DNA from: Acidipila rosea
Lineage (GTDB): Bacteria > Acidobacteriota > Terriglobia > Terriglobales > Acidobacteriaceae
DNA length: 64,000 nt
Reading direction: 5' to 3'
Assembly (NCBI RefSeq): GCF_004339725.1
Contig: NZ_SMGK01000002.1
Span: forward strand, 248,001 to 312,000
How positions within the stretch are numbered: the stretch's first letter is position 1; the number at the start of each line of letters is the position of its first letter. This document shows positions 7,980 through 17,555 of the stretch, in pieces. The translations under genes and the position numbers were made by a program. The notes beneath the pieces were generated by a model. That model was given only the letters and a program-made list of their open reading frames with translations. It did not search any database and was not told where the DNA came from.

Positions 7980-9946
7980 TGAGACCTGCTGCCTTAGCTC
8001 CGCTCTTCACGATTGCGCTGCTGCTTCTCGGCTTCCCCTCGCGCAGCCTCGCAGCGACGAAGCCGGTCATCGACGTAACGGGCTACTCGATCCAAGCCGA
8101 ACTCTCCCCTGCCGATCACAAGCTCAGCGCAACGGCCAAGGTTACCTTTACGGCGCTCGACAATCTTGATGCCGTCATCTTTCAGCTCCACGGTGCGCTC
8201 AAAGTAGAGAAGGTCACAGACCAGTCGGGAGCGGTGCTCACCGGCGAGCGCGGTGCTTCTTCCACTGTGCGCATCACTCCAGCCAGCACACTCGCAAAGG
8301 GTCAGTCTTACACGTGGAACTTCACCTATGACGGCACCCTTACCGGTGAAGGCGGCCCGGTGGAAGGGCTCAAGCTTGCGTCCATCGGCGACCCCATCTC
8401 CTATCTGCTCTATGCCGGAGCCTGGTTTCCCATGACCGGCTACATGACGGACCGCTTCACCGCGGAGATTGATGTCAAGGTGCCAACAGGCTATCGAGTC
8501 ATCGGCAGCGGAAGCACCGGCCCCGCCCTGCAGACAGGCAGTGAGCAGGAGTACGACTTCAAGTGGAACAAACCGGGTTTTCCCGGCACCATCATTGCCG
8601 GCAAGTTCAACGATCCCGTTGCCGTCGCAGGCTCGACGAATATCCGCGTCTATATTACCGACGCTCACAAAACGGCTGCCCCGGACTATGTCCAGACCGC
8701 AAATCGCGTCTTCGCCTACTTCACCAGCACCTTCGGTATTCCTGAGTCGACGCGTCTCAACGTCGTGGAACTGCCTGAAGGGACAGTGCCGGCTTACTGG
8801 GCCCCTGAGATAGCAGCTGTCGCCGGCTCCCGCATCGGCAACAAGACCGACTTTCGCCTGCTATCCAACACCGTTGCGCATCAATGGTGGGGGAGTGAGA
8901 TCAGCCCGGCAACCCTGAACGATACCTGGATCACAAACGGTATGTCGCGCTACGGCGAGCTCATGTACCTTGAGGATCAGCAGGGCAAGGGAGCGCTCGC
9001 CAACGCCGTGCAGGACATCTCCGCCGGCGCCCTCGCCTACGACACAATCCCCCTGACCAGCGCCGGCACGCTCAGCCCCTTCTCTCCGGACTTCCAGTCC
9101 ATGACGCTCGAAAAGGGAGCGATGGTCTTCCATATGCTCCGCTGGGAAGTCGGCGATGACAGCTTCCTCAAAATACTGCGCGCTGCCCTTTCGCAATACA
9201 CCGATAAGCCCATCAAGACCTCAGATTTTGAAAAGATAGCCGAAGCGCAATCCCAGCAGCAGCTCACACCATTCTTCGCGCAGTGGCTCGACGGCACCGG
9301 AGCGCCCGAGTTTCACAATAAGTACACCGTCTTCCGGCTGGGCAATAACAAAGGCTTCCGCACCATCGGCGAAATTCAGCAGGACCTGGATCTCTTCAAT
9401 ATGCCGGTCGAACTGCAGTTTGAGACCGAAGGAAAGACTGAAAGCAAGCGCATCGATGTCGTCGGCACAGACTCGCAATACGTTGTCGATACTTTTGGCA
9501 GGCCTCGCCACATCACGATTGATCCGGATCACTGGATTCTGCAGAACTCGCCCGACATGCAGGTCCGCGTGGCCATCCTGAAAGGGCAGCAGCTTGTCGC
9601 CCAGGGTGATAATCCGGGAGCTCTCGCGCAGTATCAGAAAGCACTTGCCGCAAACCCCGCGAGCTCACTGGCAAACTATCGCATCGGTGAGGTGCTCTTT
9701 ATGCAGCGCAACTACCAGGCTGCCGCCAACGCCTATCGCGATGCGATCAACGGAGATAATCAGCCCAGATGGACCGAGGTCTGGAGCCATATACAGATCG
9801 GAAAAATCTTCGATGTCACGGGCCAGCGCAGCCGCGCCGTCAACGAATACCGACAGGCGATCCAGACCAACGACAACACAGCCGGTGCGCTCAATGAAGC
9901 GCGGCTTTACCTGCAGAAGCCTTACCAGCGACCTGACAGCGAATAG
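7976..9946 (+). CDS. M1 aminopeptidase-like exported protein with degenerate zinc site and C-terminal TPR
   Basis: 656 residues: signal peptide (1-27), an M1-type N-terminal beta saddle (about 30-225), a gluzincin-like central domain (about 230-470), and a C-terminal region with TPR-like helices (about 565-645). In active M1 enzymes the zinc site is HExxH followed by a Glu in NEG. Here the first motif reads N298-T-V-A-H302 followed by QWWG, and the second reads WITNG (318-322). The catalytic Glu, one zinc His and the third zinc ligand are therefore gone, and no GAMEN-type substrate motif is visible (the region reads VVELPEGTVPAYW). The fold is kept and catalysis probably is not. Translationally coupled to lpxB by ATGA. 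It could bind peptides or act as a scaffold in the periplasm; the role is unknown. Confidence 0.82.
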   Translation: MMRPAALAPLFTIALLLLGFPSRSLAATKPVIDVTGYSIQAELSPADHKLSATAKVTFTALDNLDAVIFQLHGALKVEKVTDQSGAVLTGERGASSTVRITPASTLAKGQSYTWNFTYDGTLTGEGGPVEGLKLASIGDPISYLLYAGAWFPMTGYMTDRFTAEIDVKVPTGYRVIGSGSTGPALQTGSEQEYDFKWNKPGFPGTIIAGKFNDPVAVAGSTNIRVYITDAHKTAAPDYVQTANRVFAYFTSTFGIPESTRLNVVELPEGTVPAYWAPEIAAVAGSRIGNKTDFRLLSNTVAHQWWGSEISPATLNDTWITNGMSRYGELMYLEDQQGKGALANAVQDISAGALAYDTIPLTSAGTLSPFSPDFQSMTLEKGAMVFHMLRWEVGDDSFLKILRAALSQYTDKPIKTSDFEKIAEAQSQQQLTPFFAQWLDGTGAPEFHNKYTVFRLGNNKGFRTIGEIQQDLDLFNMPVELQFETEGKTESKRIDVVGTDSQYVVDTFGRPRHITIDPDHWILQNSPDMQVRVAILKGQQLVAQGDNPGALAQYQKALAANPASSLANYRIGEVLFMQRNYQAAANAYRDAINGDNQPRWTEVWSHIQIGKIFDVTGQRSRAVNEYRQAIQTNDNTAGALNEARLYLQKPYQRPDSE

Positions 9947-9949
9947 TCC

Positions 9950-10498
9950 TTAGATTTTGCTCAGTTCCAGCGGATCAACCGCCGTCATCGGGACAAGCCC
10001 GACCGCCTGACACAGTTCCTTCACTGCAGTCACCACATCCGGCGCAGTACGCGGGGTTGTCGTGATCTCAATCTGCTGCCCATTCTCAAGCGAGACCGGT
10101 AGCTTCAACCCCACACAACGTTCTGGCCGATACGTGCATGAGGCAAGATCGGCGATGCTGAGCGCGCGCGTGGGAGTGCAAAAGATTGCCTTTGGAGGCG
10201 CCATGCGATCGAGCAGGCTGAAAATTTCCAGCTTGGACTCCAGCTCATCCGGCACCGTATCCAGAATGATATCCGCATCGCGTACCGCGCCCTCGATGGT
10301 GGACGCATAAGTCAGAGACGCGGAGGCTGCGTCTGTACTGGCAACGTATTCGACAGCACGCCGCAGGTTCGACGGCATCAGGTCTTCCAGCACAGTCGCG
10401 TAACCGGCGCGCGCGCACAGCAGCGCGAGTTCGCGGCCGAGCGGCCCGGCGCCGATTATTGCAACGACCTTAGAGGAGATCACCTTCGAGTCAATCAC
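9950..10498 (-). CDS. Stand-alone 3-hydroxyacyl-CoA dehydrogenase NAD-binding domain protein
   Basis: 182 residues that cover only the Rossmann domain of the 3-hydroxyacyl-CoA dehydrogenase family. The dinucleotide motif is GAGPLG (16-21), followed by DADIILDTVPDELESK, which matches the family's aVxExxxxK pattern, and a TPTRALSI stretch where full-length enzymes read S-N-T-S. The C-terminal helical dimerisation domain of full enzymes (usually about 280 residues or more) is absent. The start is GTG at 10498, with AGAAG about 6 bases upstream inside the end of the preceding small gene. It lies 3 bases downstream of that gene, so the pair is an operon. The real substrate is unclear; it could be a reductase-like regulator or NAD-binding protein. 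Confidence 0.75.
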   Translation of the reverse strand: MIDSKVISSKVVAIIGAGPLGRELALLCARAGYATVLEDLMPSNLRRAVEYVASTDAASASLTYASTIEGAVRDADIILDTVPDELESKLEIFSLLDRMAPPKAIFCTPTRALSIADLASCTYRPERCVGLKLPVSLENGQQIEITTTPRTAPDVVTAVKELCQAVGLVPMTAVDPLELSKI

Positions 10499-10501
10499 TC
10501 T

Positions 10502-10684
10502 TTACTTCTGTTCCAGCACAGCAAGCACCTTATCGACGCTCGGCTCTGCCTGGCGCAGATAGTCGCTGACACGCTTGCGCTCCTCTGGTGTCAGGCTTGA
10601 CGATAATGCCATCACGCGGCGCAGGGTCACCGACACATCATCAACGTAGTTCATCATTCGAATGGCTTCACCGGACAGTGGCAT
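10502..10684 (-). CDS. Small helical hypothetical protein (60 aa)
   Basis: Sixty residues, predicted almost entirely helical and charged (SLTPEERKRVSDYLRQAEPS and a C-terminal VLAVLEQK), with no signal peptide or cysteines. GAGG lies 6 bases before the ATG at 10684, which supports it as a real gene. It is followed after 3 bases by the short NAD-binding protein, so they are probably co-transcribed. The upstream 146 bases are shared with the divergent treY. I do not recognise the family. Confidence 0.6.
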   Translation of the reverse strand: MPLSGEAIRMMNYVDDVSVTLRRVMALSSSLTPEERKRVSDYLRQAEPSVDKVLAVLEQK

Positions 10685-10830
10685 GGATCCTCACTTGTAA
10701 AGTAATAACAATCCTATTGTCGTCGCTCAAGGGGCTCTCCGTAAAGCGGATGGCTCAGGCAGACTCAAGTGGTGTTCCAGGCATCCAACAAGAGGTTCAC
10801 CGCATATCATTTTTCCCAGAGGCGCATTCT

Positions 10831-13794
10831 ATGCACATGAACGACTGCATACAGGAACAGCTGTTTACCGAGGCCCGCGCGCCCATTTCGACTTACCGCA
10901 TGCAGCTCCACAAGGATTTCAGTTTTGCCGATGCAGAAGCGACCCTTCCCTATCTGAAAAGTCTTGGCATCGGCGATCTGTACTCTTCCCCGATCTTTGA
11001 AGCGCGCCCCGGCAGCCAGCATGGCTACGACGTCGCGCGCCATGACCGCTTAAATCCCGAATTGGGCGGGGAAGAGGGTTTTCAGCGTTTCACCTCGGCC
11101 CGGCGTCAGCTCGGCCTCGGCCTGCTGCTCGACATTGTTCCCAACCATATGGGCGTGGGCAACGACTCCCATTGGTGGCAGGATGTGCTCGAAAACGGGC
11201 GCGCCTCGGAATATGCTGCTTATTTTGACATCGACTGGACGCCCCTGAAGCCTGCCCTCAAAGACAAGCTGCTACTGCCCATCCTAGGCAAGCAGTATGG
11301 AGAGGAGCTGGAGGCAAAGCATATCCGGCTCGTGATCGAGGACGGAACGATGCGCATTCAATACTTCGATCACCTCATGCCCGTCGCACCGCGCACCCTC
11401 CCGATCATTTTTCCCACCGAGAGTCCAGAGGCTGACGAGCTTCCGCAATCCTTCCGCGATCTGCTCCGGGAACTCGTCCACATTCCGCCTCATGAAAGCA
11501 TCGATCCTAAGCTGGTGGCCCAACGCCGTGAACAGCTCGCCGAGCTTAAGCCACGTCTGCATACGGCCCTTAAGGATCCAGCGCTCAAGGATAAGATTGA
11601 AAGCGCAATAGAGAAGATCAACGGGGTTGAGGGCGATCCGGGCAGCTTTGACCAGTTGCACGCGCTGTTGGAATCGCAGCCCTACCGGCTCGCCTTCTGG
11701 CGCACCTCGTCCGAGCAGATTAACTACCGTCGCTTCTTTGACGTCAACGATCTGGTCGGGCTGCGCATGGAAAATCCTGAAGTCTTCCGCGAGACTCACT
11801 GCCTGGTCCGGCGCATGCTCGCGCGCAATGAAATCACGGGCGTTCGCATCGATCATTGCGACGGCATGTTCGATCCGCGCCAGTACCTCATCCGCCTGCA
11901 GCTGCTTTACATCGCAAGCCAGTGTGCAGGCGAATCCCTCTCCGGGCCGGCCTCTCCCAGCGGCATTGAGCAGCCGATAAGGGAAGCACTCCGCGGTTAT
12001 GACTGGGCAAAGAGTCAGGGCCCGCTCTACTGCGTCGTGGAGAAGATACTTGAGCCACGGGAGTCGCTACCCCGGGAGTGGCCGGTACGAGGCACGTCAG
12101 GCTACGACTTTGTTCACTTCGCCAACCAGATATTTATCCAGCCGGCGAATGAGCGTAAATTCACCAGCCTCTATGGAACTATTTCGCCGCGCAACACTGA
12201 TCCCGACGAGATTATTTATCGCTCAAAGCTGCAGGTGCTGAATAATGCGCTTGCGAGCGAAACCTATGTGCTCACCAACCTGCTGAGCCACCTTGCTACC
12301 GCGGACCGGCGTGCTCGCGACTTTACCGACAGTCTCCTTGAAACCGTCATCAGGGAGACCATCGCATGCTTTCCTGTCTATCGCACTTACATCGATGAGC
12401 GCGGACAATACACTGAGCGCGATACCAGCTTCATCAGGCAGGCAATCCAGCGCGCCAAGCACCGCAATGCAGATGCGGATGCCTCGGCCTTTGACTTCCT
12501 CATGAACACGCTGCTGCTCCTGCAGCACGGTGAAGAAGATGTCTATCAGCGCCAGCTCTACTTCGCGCTCAAATTCCAGCAGCTCACTGGACCAGTGATG
12601 GCGAAGGGCGTGGAAGACACATCGTTCTACGTGTACAACCGCTTTATCTCGTCCAACGAAGTCGGCAGTTCCATGAAGTCCTTCGGCATCAGCCTGGAGA
12701 CCTTTCACACAAGCAACCAGGACCGTCTCGCTAACTCGCCGGACGCGTTGCTCGGCACTTCAACGCACGATACCAAGCGCAGCGAAGACGTAAGAAACCG
12801 GCTGAATGTGCTCTCAGAAATGCCTGCGGAATGGGCACAGGTCGTCCGTCGCTGGCAGCGCATGAATGCGAAGTTCAAGCGCAAACTCGAAGATGGGCGC
12901 ACCGCCCCCGACCCCAATGAAGAATATTTGATCTACCAGACCATCGCGGGCGCATGGCCCTGGCAGTCGCACACCGCCGAGGACCGCAACAGCTTTACCG
13001 AGCGCATCAAGCAGTACGTTTCCAAAGCATTGAGCGAAGCAAAGATCAATGTGAGCTGGGTCAACCCCAACCCCGAATACCTGGACGCCGTCCACGGCTT
13101 TGTCGACAGCATCCTCCAGTTCGGACGGCGAGGAGTCGAAACTCCGTTCGTGAGCATTCTTGAGCGGCTTATGCCTTGCCTCAAAACCTTTGGAGCTATC
13201 AATTCCCTTGCCCAGGTGGTGCTCAAAGTGGCCTCCCCGGGAGTGCCTGACTTCTATCAGGGCTCGGACCTGTGGGACCTCAGCCTGGTTGACCCGGATA
13301 ACCGCCGGCCGGTCGATTATCAGCTGCGCACACGATTGCTCGGCGAACTTCAGCAGCAATCCGTGGCAGAGGCCGCCAGCGGTGTCCTCTCGGACCTGAC
13401 TGGCGGGCGCGTCAAGCTATGGACAACTCACCGCGCCCTGCACCTGCGCAACACAGCAGACGAACTCTTTCGCAGAGGCAACTATGTGCCCATAACTGCC
13501 GAAGGCGAATTGGGCGAGCACCTGATTGCGTTTCTGCGCATCAACAACGACGCAACCCAGGCATGCCTGGCGGCAGTCCCGCGCTTTGCCTGTACGCTGA
13601 TGCGGAAGCAGCCCCATCTCCCGATCGGTGAAGTCTGGGGATCGGCAGTAATAACACTTCCCGAAAATGCGCCCCGTTCTTATCGAAATGGCATGACCGA
13701 TGAGATTATCACCGCAGACGAGCGAGGCCGCCTCCGTTTGAGCGACCTCTTTGGCACATATCCCGTAGCGCTCTGCCTCAGCACACGGGACTGA
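10831..13794 (+). CDS. treY: Maltooligosyl trehalose synthase
   Basis: 987-residue GH13 enzyme that turns the reducing end of maltodextrins into a trehalose linkage; TreZ would then release trehalose. Seen: the opening ISTYRMQLHKDFSFADA, LGIGDLYSSPIFEARPGSQHGYDV, DIVPNHMG, GVRIDHCDGMFDP with the GH13 nucleophile Asp, GTSGYDF, GVEDTSFY, LGTSTHDTKRSED and VSWVNPNPEYLDAV, all TreY landmarks in order. ATG at 10831 is preferred because AGAGG lies 8 bases upstream; an in-frame ATG at 10750 lacks a good site. No treZ or treX is in the window. Converges on malQ with a 6-base gap and no terminator between them. Confidence 0.95.
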   Translation: MHMNDCIQEQLFTEARAPISTYRMQLHKDFSFADAEATLPYLKSLGIGDLYSSPIFEARPGSQHGYDVARHDRLNPELGGEEGFQRFTSARRQLGLGLLLDIVPNHMGVGNDSHWWQDVLENGRASEYAAYFDIDWTPLKPALKDKLLLPILGKQYGEELEAKHIRLVIEDGTMRIQYFDHLMPVAPRTLPIIFPTESPEADELPQSFRDLLRELVHIPPHESIDPKLVAQRREQLAELKPRLHTALKDPALKDKIESAIEKINGVEGDPGSFDQLHALLESQPYRLAFWRTSSEQINYRRFFDVNDLVGLRMENPEVFRETHCLVRRMLARNEITGVRIDHCDGMFDPRQYLIRLQLLYIASQCAGESLSGPASPSGIEQPIREALRGYDWAKSQGPLYCVVEKILEPRESLPREWPVRGTSGYDFVHFANQIFIQPANERKFTSLYGTISPRNTDPDEIIYRSKLQVLNNALASETYVLTNLLSHLATADRRARDFTDSLLETVIRETIACFPVYRTYIDERGQYTERDTSFIRQAIQRAKHRNADADASAFDFLMNTLLLLQHGEEDVYQRQLYFALKFQQLTGPVMAKGVEDTSFYVYNRFISSNEVGSSMKSFGISLETFHTSNQDRLANSPDALLGTSTHDTKRSEDVRNRLNVLSEMPAEWAQVVRRWQRMNAKFKRKLEDGRTAPDPNEEYLIYQTIAGAWPWQSHTAEDRNSFTERIKQYVSKALSEAKINVSWVNPNPEYLDAVHGFVDSILQFGRRGVETPFVSILERLMPCLKTFGAINSLAQVVLKVASPGVPDFYQGSDLWDLSLVDPDNRRPVDYQLRTRLLGELQQQSVAEAASGVLSDLTGGRVKLWTTHRALHLRNTADELFRRGNYVPITAEGELGEHLIAFLRINNDATQACLAAVPRFACTLMRKQPHLPIGEVWGSAVITLPENAPRSYRNGMTDEIITADERGRLRLSDLFGTYPVALCLSTRD

Positions 13795-13800
13795 GGACGC

Positions 13801-15312
13801 CTACAACTCTTCAGGCGGCGCAACATCCCGGTCGGTAACCGTGGTGAGCGCCGCCAGCCGCTCGGCCAGTTGGGGCGTAAGTGCTCCCTGATGGCAACGC
13901 CAGCTCCAGTTATCGGCTGCCCGCGAAGGAATATTCATGCGAGCTTCGGACCCCAGCTCCAGCACATCCTGCAGGGGAAAGAGGCAGATATCCGCCACTG
14001 AGGATGCGGCTGCGCGCATCAGCGGCCATACAACTTCATCATCCGGTGGATTCAGGTAGGTTCTGACTGCAGCCTTCTCTACTTCCGTTGCGCCGTGCTC
14101 CCACCATCCGCGGGTAGTGTCATTATCGTGCGTCCCGGTGTAGACAACGGTGTTCGGTACATAACGATGCGGCAGATAGTTATGCGCGCCCCGGCTTGAA
14201 AAGCCGAACTGCAGAATCCGCATACCGGGCAGGTCGAACTGCTCGCGCAACGCATCCACTTCCTTCGTGATCAGACCGAGATCTTCAGCGATGAATGGCA
14301 GTCTACCCAACACCTGCCCCAGCCGGTCGAACAGCTCTGCACCCGGCGCCTTGACCCACTCACCGTTCACGGCCGTATCGTCCTCTGCGGGAATGCTCCA
14401 GTAGGCCTCGAAACCGCGGAAGTGGTCGAGACGGATGATGTCATAAAGAGCCTGTGCGCGACGGATACGCGCGACCCACCAATCGAATCCCTGCGCCTCC
14501 AGCTTATCCCAGCGATACAGGGGATTGCCCCATCGCTGGCCTGTCACGCTGAAATAGTCCGGCGGCACGCCTGCAACCCGCACCGGGGAGAGATCTTCCC
14601 GCAGGTCAAAAATATCCGGATGCGTCCAGACATCGGCGCTGTCATAGCTGACAAAAATCGCTATATCGCCGATGAACTTGATACCCCGCTCTGCGCAGTA
14701 GCGTCGCAGGTTGCTCCATTGCTCGTCGAAGGCAAACTGGATAGCCTGCTCGATTGCCAGCTGCTCACCTTGCTCTTGATCAAAGCGGGCAAGCGCCGCT
14801 GCATCACGATGCGCCAGCTCCAGCGGCCACTGGCTCCACGCAGCTGAGTGAGAATTGTTGCGCAGCACAGCATACCGGGCATAATCATTCAGCCAGTCAG
14901 CGTTGACGCTGCAGAACTGCTCAAAGCGCTCCCACTGCTCCGGCGGCCGCTGATCCAGAAAATTTCGCGCTGCCTCGAGCAGCAGTGGCCTCTTCTGCTC
15001 GACGACCTGGTCGAATTGCACATAGCCGATCCGGTCATCAAGCGTGGCAAGCCGCTCGTCTTCAATCCAGCCCCACTCAACAAGCACCTCAAGGCTTACC
15101 AGCAGTGGATTGCCTGCAAAGGCCGATAGCGCCGCATAGGGCGAGTTGCCGTAGCCCGTCGGGCTTAGCGGCAACACCTGCCACAGCCGCTGCTTCGCCG
15201 CAGCGAGGAAATCAGCGAATGCGTAGGCCGCCGGCCCAAGATCGCCGATGCCGCCGCGCGATGGCAACGAACTGATATGCAGCAGGATTCCAGAAGAGCG
15301 ATCAAATGACAT
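13801..15312 (-). CDS. malQ: 4-alpha-glucanotransferase (amylomaltase)
   Basis: 503-residue GH77 enzyme that moves alpha-1,4-glucan chains between maltodextrins in the cytosol. Seen: SGILLHISSLPSRGGIGDLG, QVLPLSPTGYGNSPY, DIAIFVSYDSADVW, PPDYFSVTGQRWGNPLY, IIRLDHFRGFEAYWSIPA with the nucleophile Asp, EDLGLIT and YTGTHDNDTTRGWW, all standard MalQ motifs. It could feed TreY with longer maltodextrins. Convergent with treY. A terminator stands between malQ and the upstream ppiD-like gene, so malQ probably has its own promoter just before 15312. Confidence 0.96.
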   Translation of the reverse strand: MSFDRSSGILLHISSLPSRGGIGDLGPAAYAFADFLAAAKQRLWQVLPLSPTGYGNSPYAALSAFAGNPLLVSLEVLVEWGWIEDERLATLDDRIGYVQFDQVVEQKRPLLLEAARNFLDQRPPEQWERFEQFCSVNADWLNDYARYAVLRNNSHSAAWSQWPLELAHRDAAALARFDQEQGEQLAIEQAIQFAFDEQWSNLRRYCAERGIKFIGDIAIFVSYDSADVWTHPDIFDLREDLSPVRVAGVPPDYFSVTGQRWGNPLYRWDKLEAQGFDWWVARIRRAQALYDIIRLDHFRGFEAYWSIPAEDDTAVNGEWVKAPGAELFDRLGQVLGRLPFIAEDLGLITKEVDALREQFDLPGMRILQFGFSSRGAHNYLPHRYVPNTVVYTGTHDNDTTRGWWEHGATEVEKAAVRTYLNPPDDEVVWPLMRAAASSVADICLFPLQDVLELGSEARMNIPSRAADNWSWRCHQGALTPQLAERLAALTTVTDRDVAPPEEL

Positions 15313-15345
15313 GAATTTTCATCCCAGCCAGACGTTGGAAGATGC

Positions 15346-15387
15346 AAAAAAAGCCCGCGACTCAAGAGACTCTTAAATCGCGGGCCT
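15346..15387 (-). terminator. Rho-independent terminator after the ppiD-like gene
   Basis: Read on the minus strand: GCCCGCGA, an 17-base loop, TCGCGGGC (15378-15385 with 15353-15360), then a run of seven Ts (15352-15346). It lies between the stop of the foldase gene at 15412 and the malQ start at 15312, so it separates the two transcription units. Confidence 0.88.
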
Positions 15388-15411
15388 TATTGCTCATGTA
15401 TATAAGACGGC

Positions 15412-17382
15412 TTACAAGCCGGTTTGTGATGCCTGCTGTGGCTGCTGCCGGTTGATCCGGATGCGACCTTCTTTTTCATAGCGCTGCGTAAGATCCGTAA
15501 CGAAGACCTGGAACATCTCTTCGCGGCGCTGGTTCAGAATTGCTTCGCGCGTCTGCTCAAAATTCTTTTTGATGTCGTCCGCGCTGGGAGCCTGCTTATC
15601 CGTGATCTGGGCAACAACGCCGGTGCGGCCGGTGTTGATCGCCTTACTCATCTGTCCAACGTTCAGAGAGATCAGATCGGGAGCAACGCTTGAAATCTGG
15701 CCGAGATCGGGAACCTGCGAATCGCGGGTAACCAGGTCGCTGGTCTTGATGGTCGCGCCTGCTTCCTTTGCTGCCTTGGCCAGGTCATTCTCCGCATGGG
15801 CGCGATCGGCCATCTCGTTGGTCTTGCGAGCCAGCAGAGAGGGGAGCTGCTCTTCGCGGAAATCGTCGAGCACATGATCCTTCCACTGATCAAACGTCGG
15901 CGCATGCGCCGCCTGTACTCCAGCCACCTGGAATACGGCATATCCTTCGCCCGTCGTCGTGACCTCCGGAGCCGCTCCCTGCTTGGCCGAGAAGGCCTCA
16001 GCCAGCAGCTTGGAGCCATCGGCAAGTCCGGGCACGACCGCCTGCTGCGCGAGATAGTCGGTCGTAACGAGCTGCAGATGATGAGCAGCTGCAGCGGCCG
16101 CCATGCCGCTCTTCTGCGCCTCGGTCTGGATCTGCTGTGCGAGTGCCTGCTCCGCCTTGGCTTCCATGTCGTGGGTCAGCTGCGCCTCAATGGTGGTCTT
16201 GACCTCATCAAATGGCTTGGTGTGCGCCACCTGCTTCGACTCCACCTGGATGATGTGATAACCGTACTTGGTGCGCACCAGGCCTGAGGTCTGCCCGGGC
16301 TGCAGCATGAAGGCAACCTTGTCGAACTCGGGCACCGTCACGCCATGCTTGATGAAGCCGAGTTCCCCGCCCTGATCCTTGCTGCCCGGATCATCGGAGT
16401 TCTTCTTCGCCAGCTCCGCGAAGTTGCCACCCTTCTTGAGCTGATCCAGAATGCTCTGCGCCTTCGCCTTCGCCGCCGCGTCCTGCTGTGGCGTAGCGTT
16501 GGGGTCAACCTTGATGAGGATGTGACGCACCTGAACCTGGTCGTCTACTTTGAACTGCTGCTGATGGGCCTGATAATACTGCTGCATCTCAGCATCGGTA
16601 ACATGCGGAACGCCGCCGGGAAGCGCATTTTCATTGAACGCGATGTACTCCACCTTGCGCTGCTCGGGAATCGCCTTGGCATAGCGGGTCGCATTCTGCT
16701 TGAAATAAGTCTGCAGCTCGGCATCGGTGGGGTTGATCTGCTTGCGCAGGTCGTCTGCTGAGAGCACGGCATAGTTGAACTTGATCTTCGTCGCCTGCTG
16801 CAGATACGCCTGCTTCACATCATTATCCGAGACGCTCACGCCGCCCGTGATCAGTGACTTAAGCCGTTCCTCTTCAATTTCCTTCTTGACCTCGCTCTCA
16901 AACTTGTCGCGCGAGACATTGAAGTTGTCCTGGATCAGCTCTGCATAGCGCTGGTCGCCAATGTACTGCCCCTTGGGGAACAGCACCTGGCCCCACATGC
17001 CGGTGTGCAGGAACTGCCGCAGATCTTCATCCGTGACAGAAAGTCCGAGGCGGTTCGCCTCCTCCAACTCGATGTGCTGCTGAATCAGGCCCTGGCCCAC
17101 CCGCTGCATCATGAATGGAAGGACAAACTCAGGGAGCTGCTGCCGCTGCATCATGCGCGTGGCCAGCTGTTGCACGTCCTGGTTCGAAATCTGGTCGCTG
17201 GAGCTGAGAAACCGGCCAAAGAAGCCCCCACCGCGAATCGTTGCGTAGGTATCGCTCGTCGAGAGTTCGTTGCTGAAAATTCCGGGGACCAGCGTAATCA
17301 CCATCGTGATGCAGGCAACGGCGATGATAACGATGAAGACGATCTTGATAGCGCGGCTGTCTTTTTGCAAAAAGCGAATCAT
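15412..17382 (-). CDS. ppiD: PpiD/SurA-type periplasmic peptidyl-prolyl isomerase
   Basis: 656 residues anchored by one N-terminal membrane helix (about 13-34, IVFIVIIAVACITMVITLVP) with the rest in the periplasm. Order: anchor, a SurA_N-like helical chaperone domain (about 65-250), a parvulin rotamase domain (about 280-380, opening VQVRHILIKVD and including GGELGFIKHG and GYHIIQVESK), then a second, degenerate parvulin-like and helical segment. This layout is that of PpiD, which helps nascent outer-membrane and periplasmic proteins fold near the Sec translocon. It has its own sigma-70-like promoter at 17473-17501 and a terminator downstream. Confidence 0.9.
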   Translation of the reverse strand: MIRFLQKDSRAIKIVFIVIIAVACITMVITLVPGIFSNELSTSDTYATIRGGGFFGRFLSSSDQISNQDVQQLATRMMQRQQLPEFVLPFMMQRVGQGLIQQHIELEEANRLGLSVTDEDLRQFLHTGMWGQVLFPKGQYIGDQRYAELIQDNFNVSRDKFESEVKKEIEEERLKSLITGGVSVSDNDVKQAYLQQATKIKFNYAVLSADDLRKQINPTDAELQTYFKQNATRYAKAIPEQRKVEYIAFNENALPGGVPHVTDAEMQQYYQAHQQQFKVDDQVQVRHILIKVDPNATPQQDAAAKAKAQSILDQLKKGGNFAELAKKNSDDPGSKDQGGELGFIKHGVTVPEFDKVAFMLQPGQTSGLVRTKYGYHIIQVESKQVAHTKPFDEVKTTIEAQLTHDMEAKAEQALAQQIQTEAQKSGMAAAAAAHHLQLVTTDYLAQQAVVPGLADGSKLLAEAFSAKQGAAPEVTTTGEGYAVFQVAGVQAAHAPTFDQWKDHVLDDFREEQLPSLLARKTNEMADRAHAENDLAKAAKEAGATIKTSDLVTRDSQVPDLGQISSVAPDLISLNVGQMSKAINTGRTGVVAQITDKQAPSADDIKKNFEQTREAILNQRREEMFQVFVTDLTQRYEKEGRIRINRQQPQQASQTGL

Positions 17383-17472
17383 GGAAGGACGAAAAACCTC
17401 TCAGGCGATCGAAAACCCTGCGGCATGCCAACTCCTGCCGCGGAGCATGTTTCTCCTGCTCTTTTCAGGGGA

Positions 17473-17501
17473 ACTATAAAAGTATAAATCAGCCACGCCA
17501 A
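17473..17501 (-). promoter_or_regulatory. Sigma-70-like promoter for the ppiD-like gene
   Basis: On the minus strand: TTGGCG (17501-17496), exactly 17 bases, TATAGT (17478-17473). That is 4 of 6 and 5 of 6 matches to the consensus boxes. A transcript would start near 17466 and leave about 85 bases of leader before the ATG at 17382. The divergent S9 peptidase gene starts at 17556. Confidence 0.6.
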
Positions 17502-17555
17502 GAGCGCGATTCGCCGGACGCGATAGAGTATCTCTACGCTTCCACAGGAGAAAGA

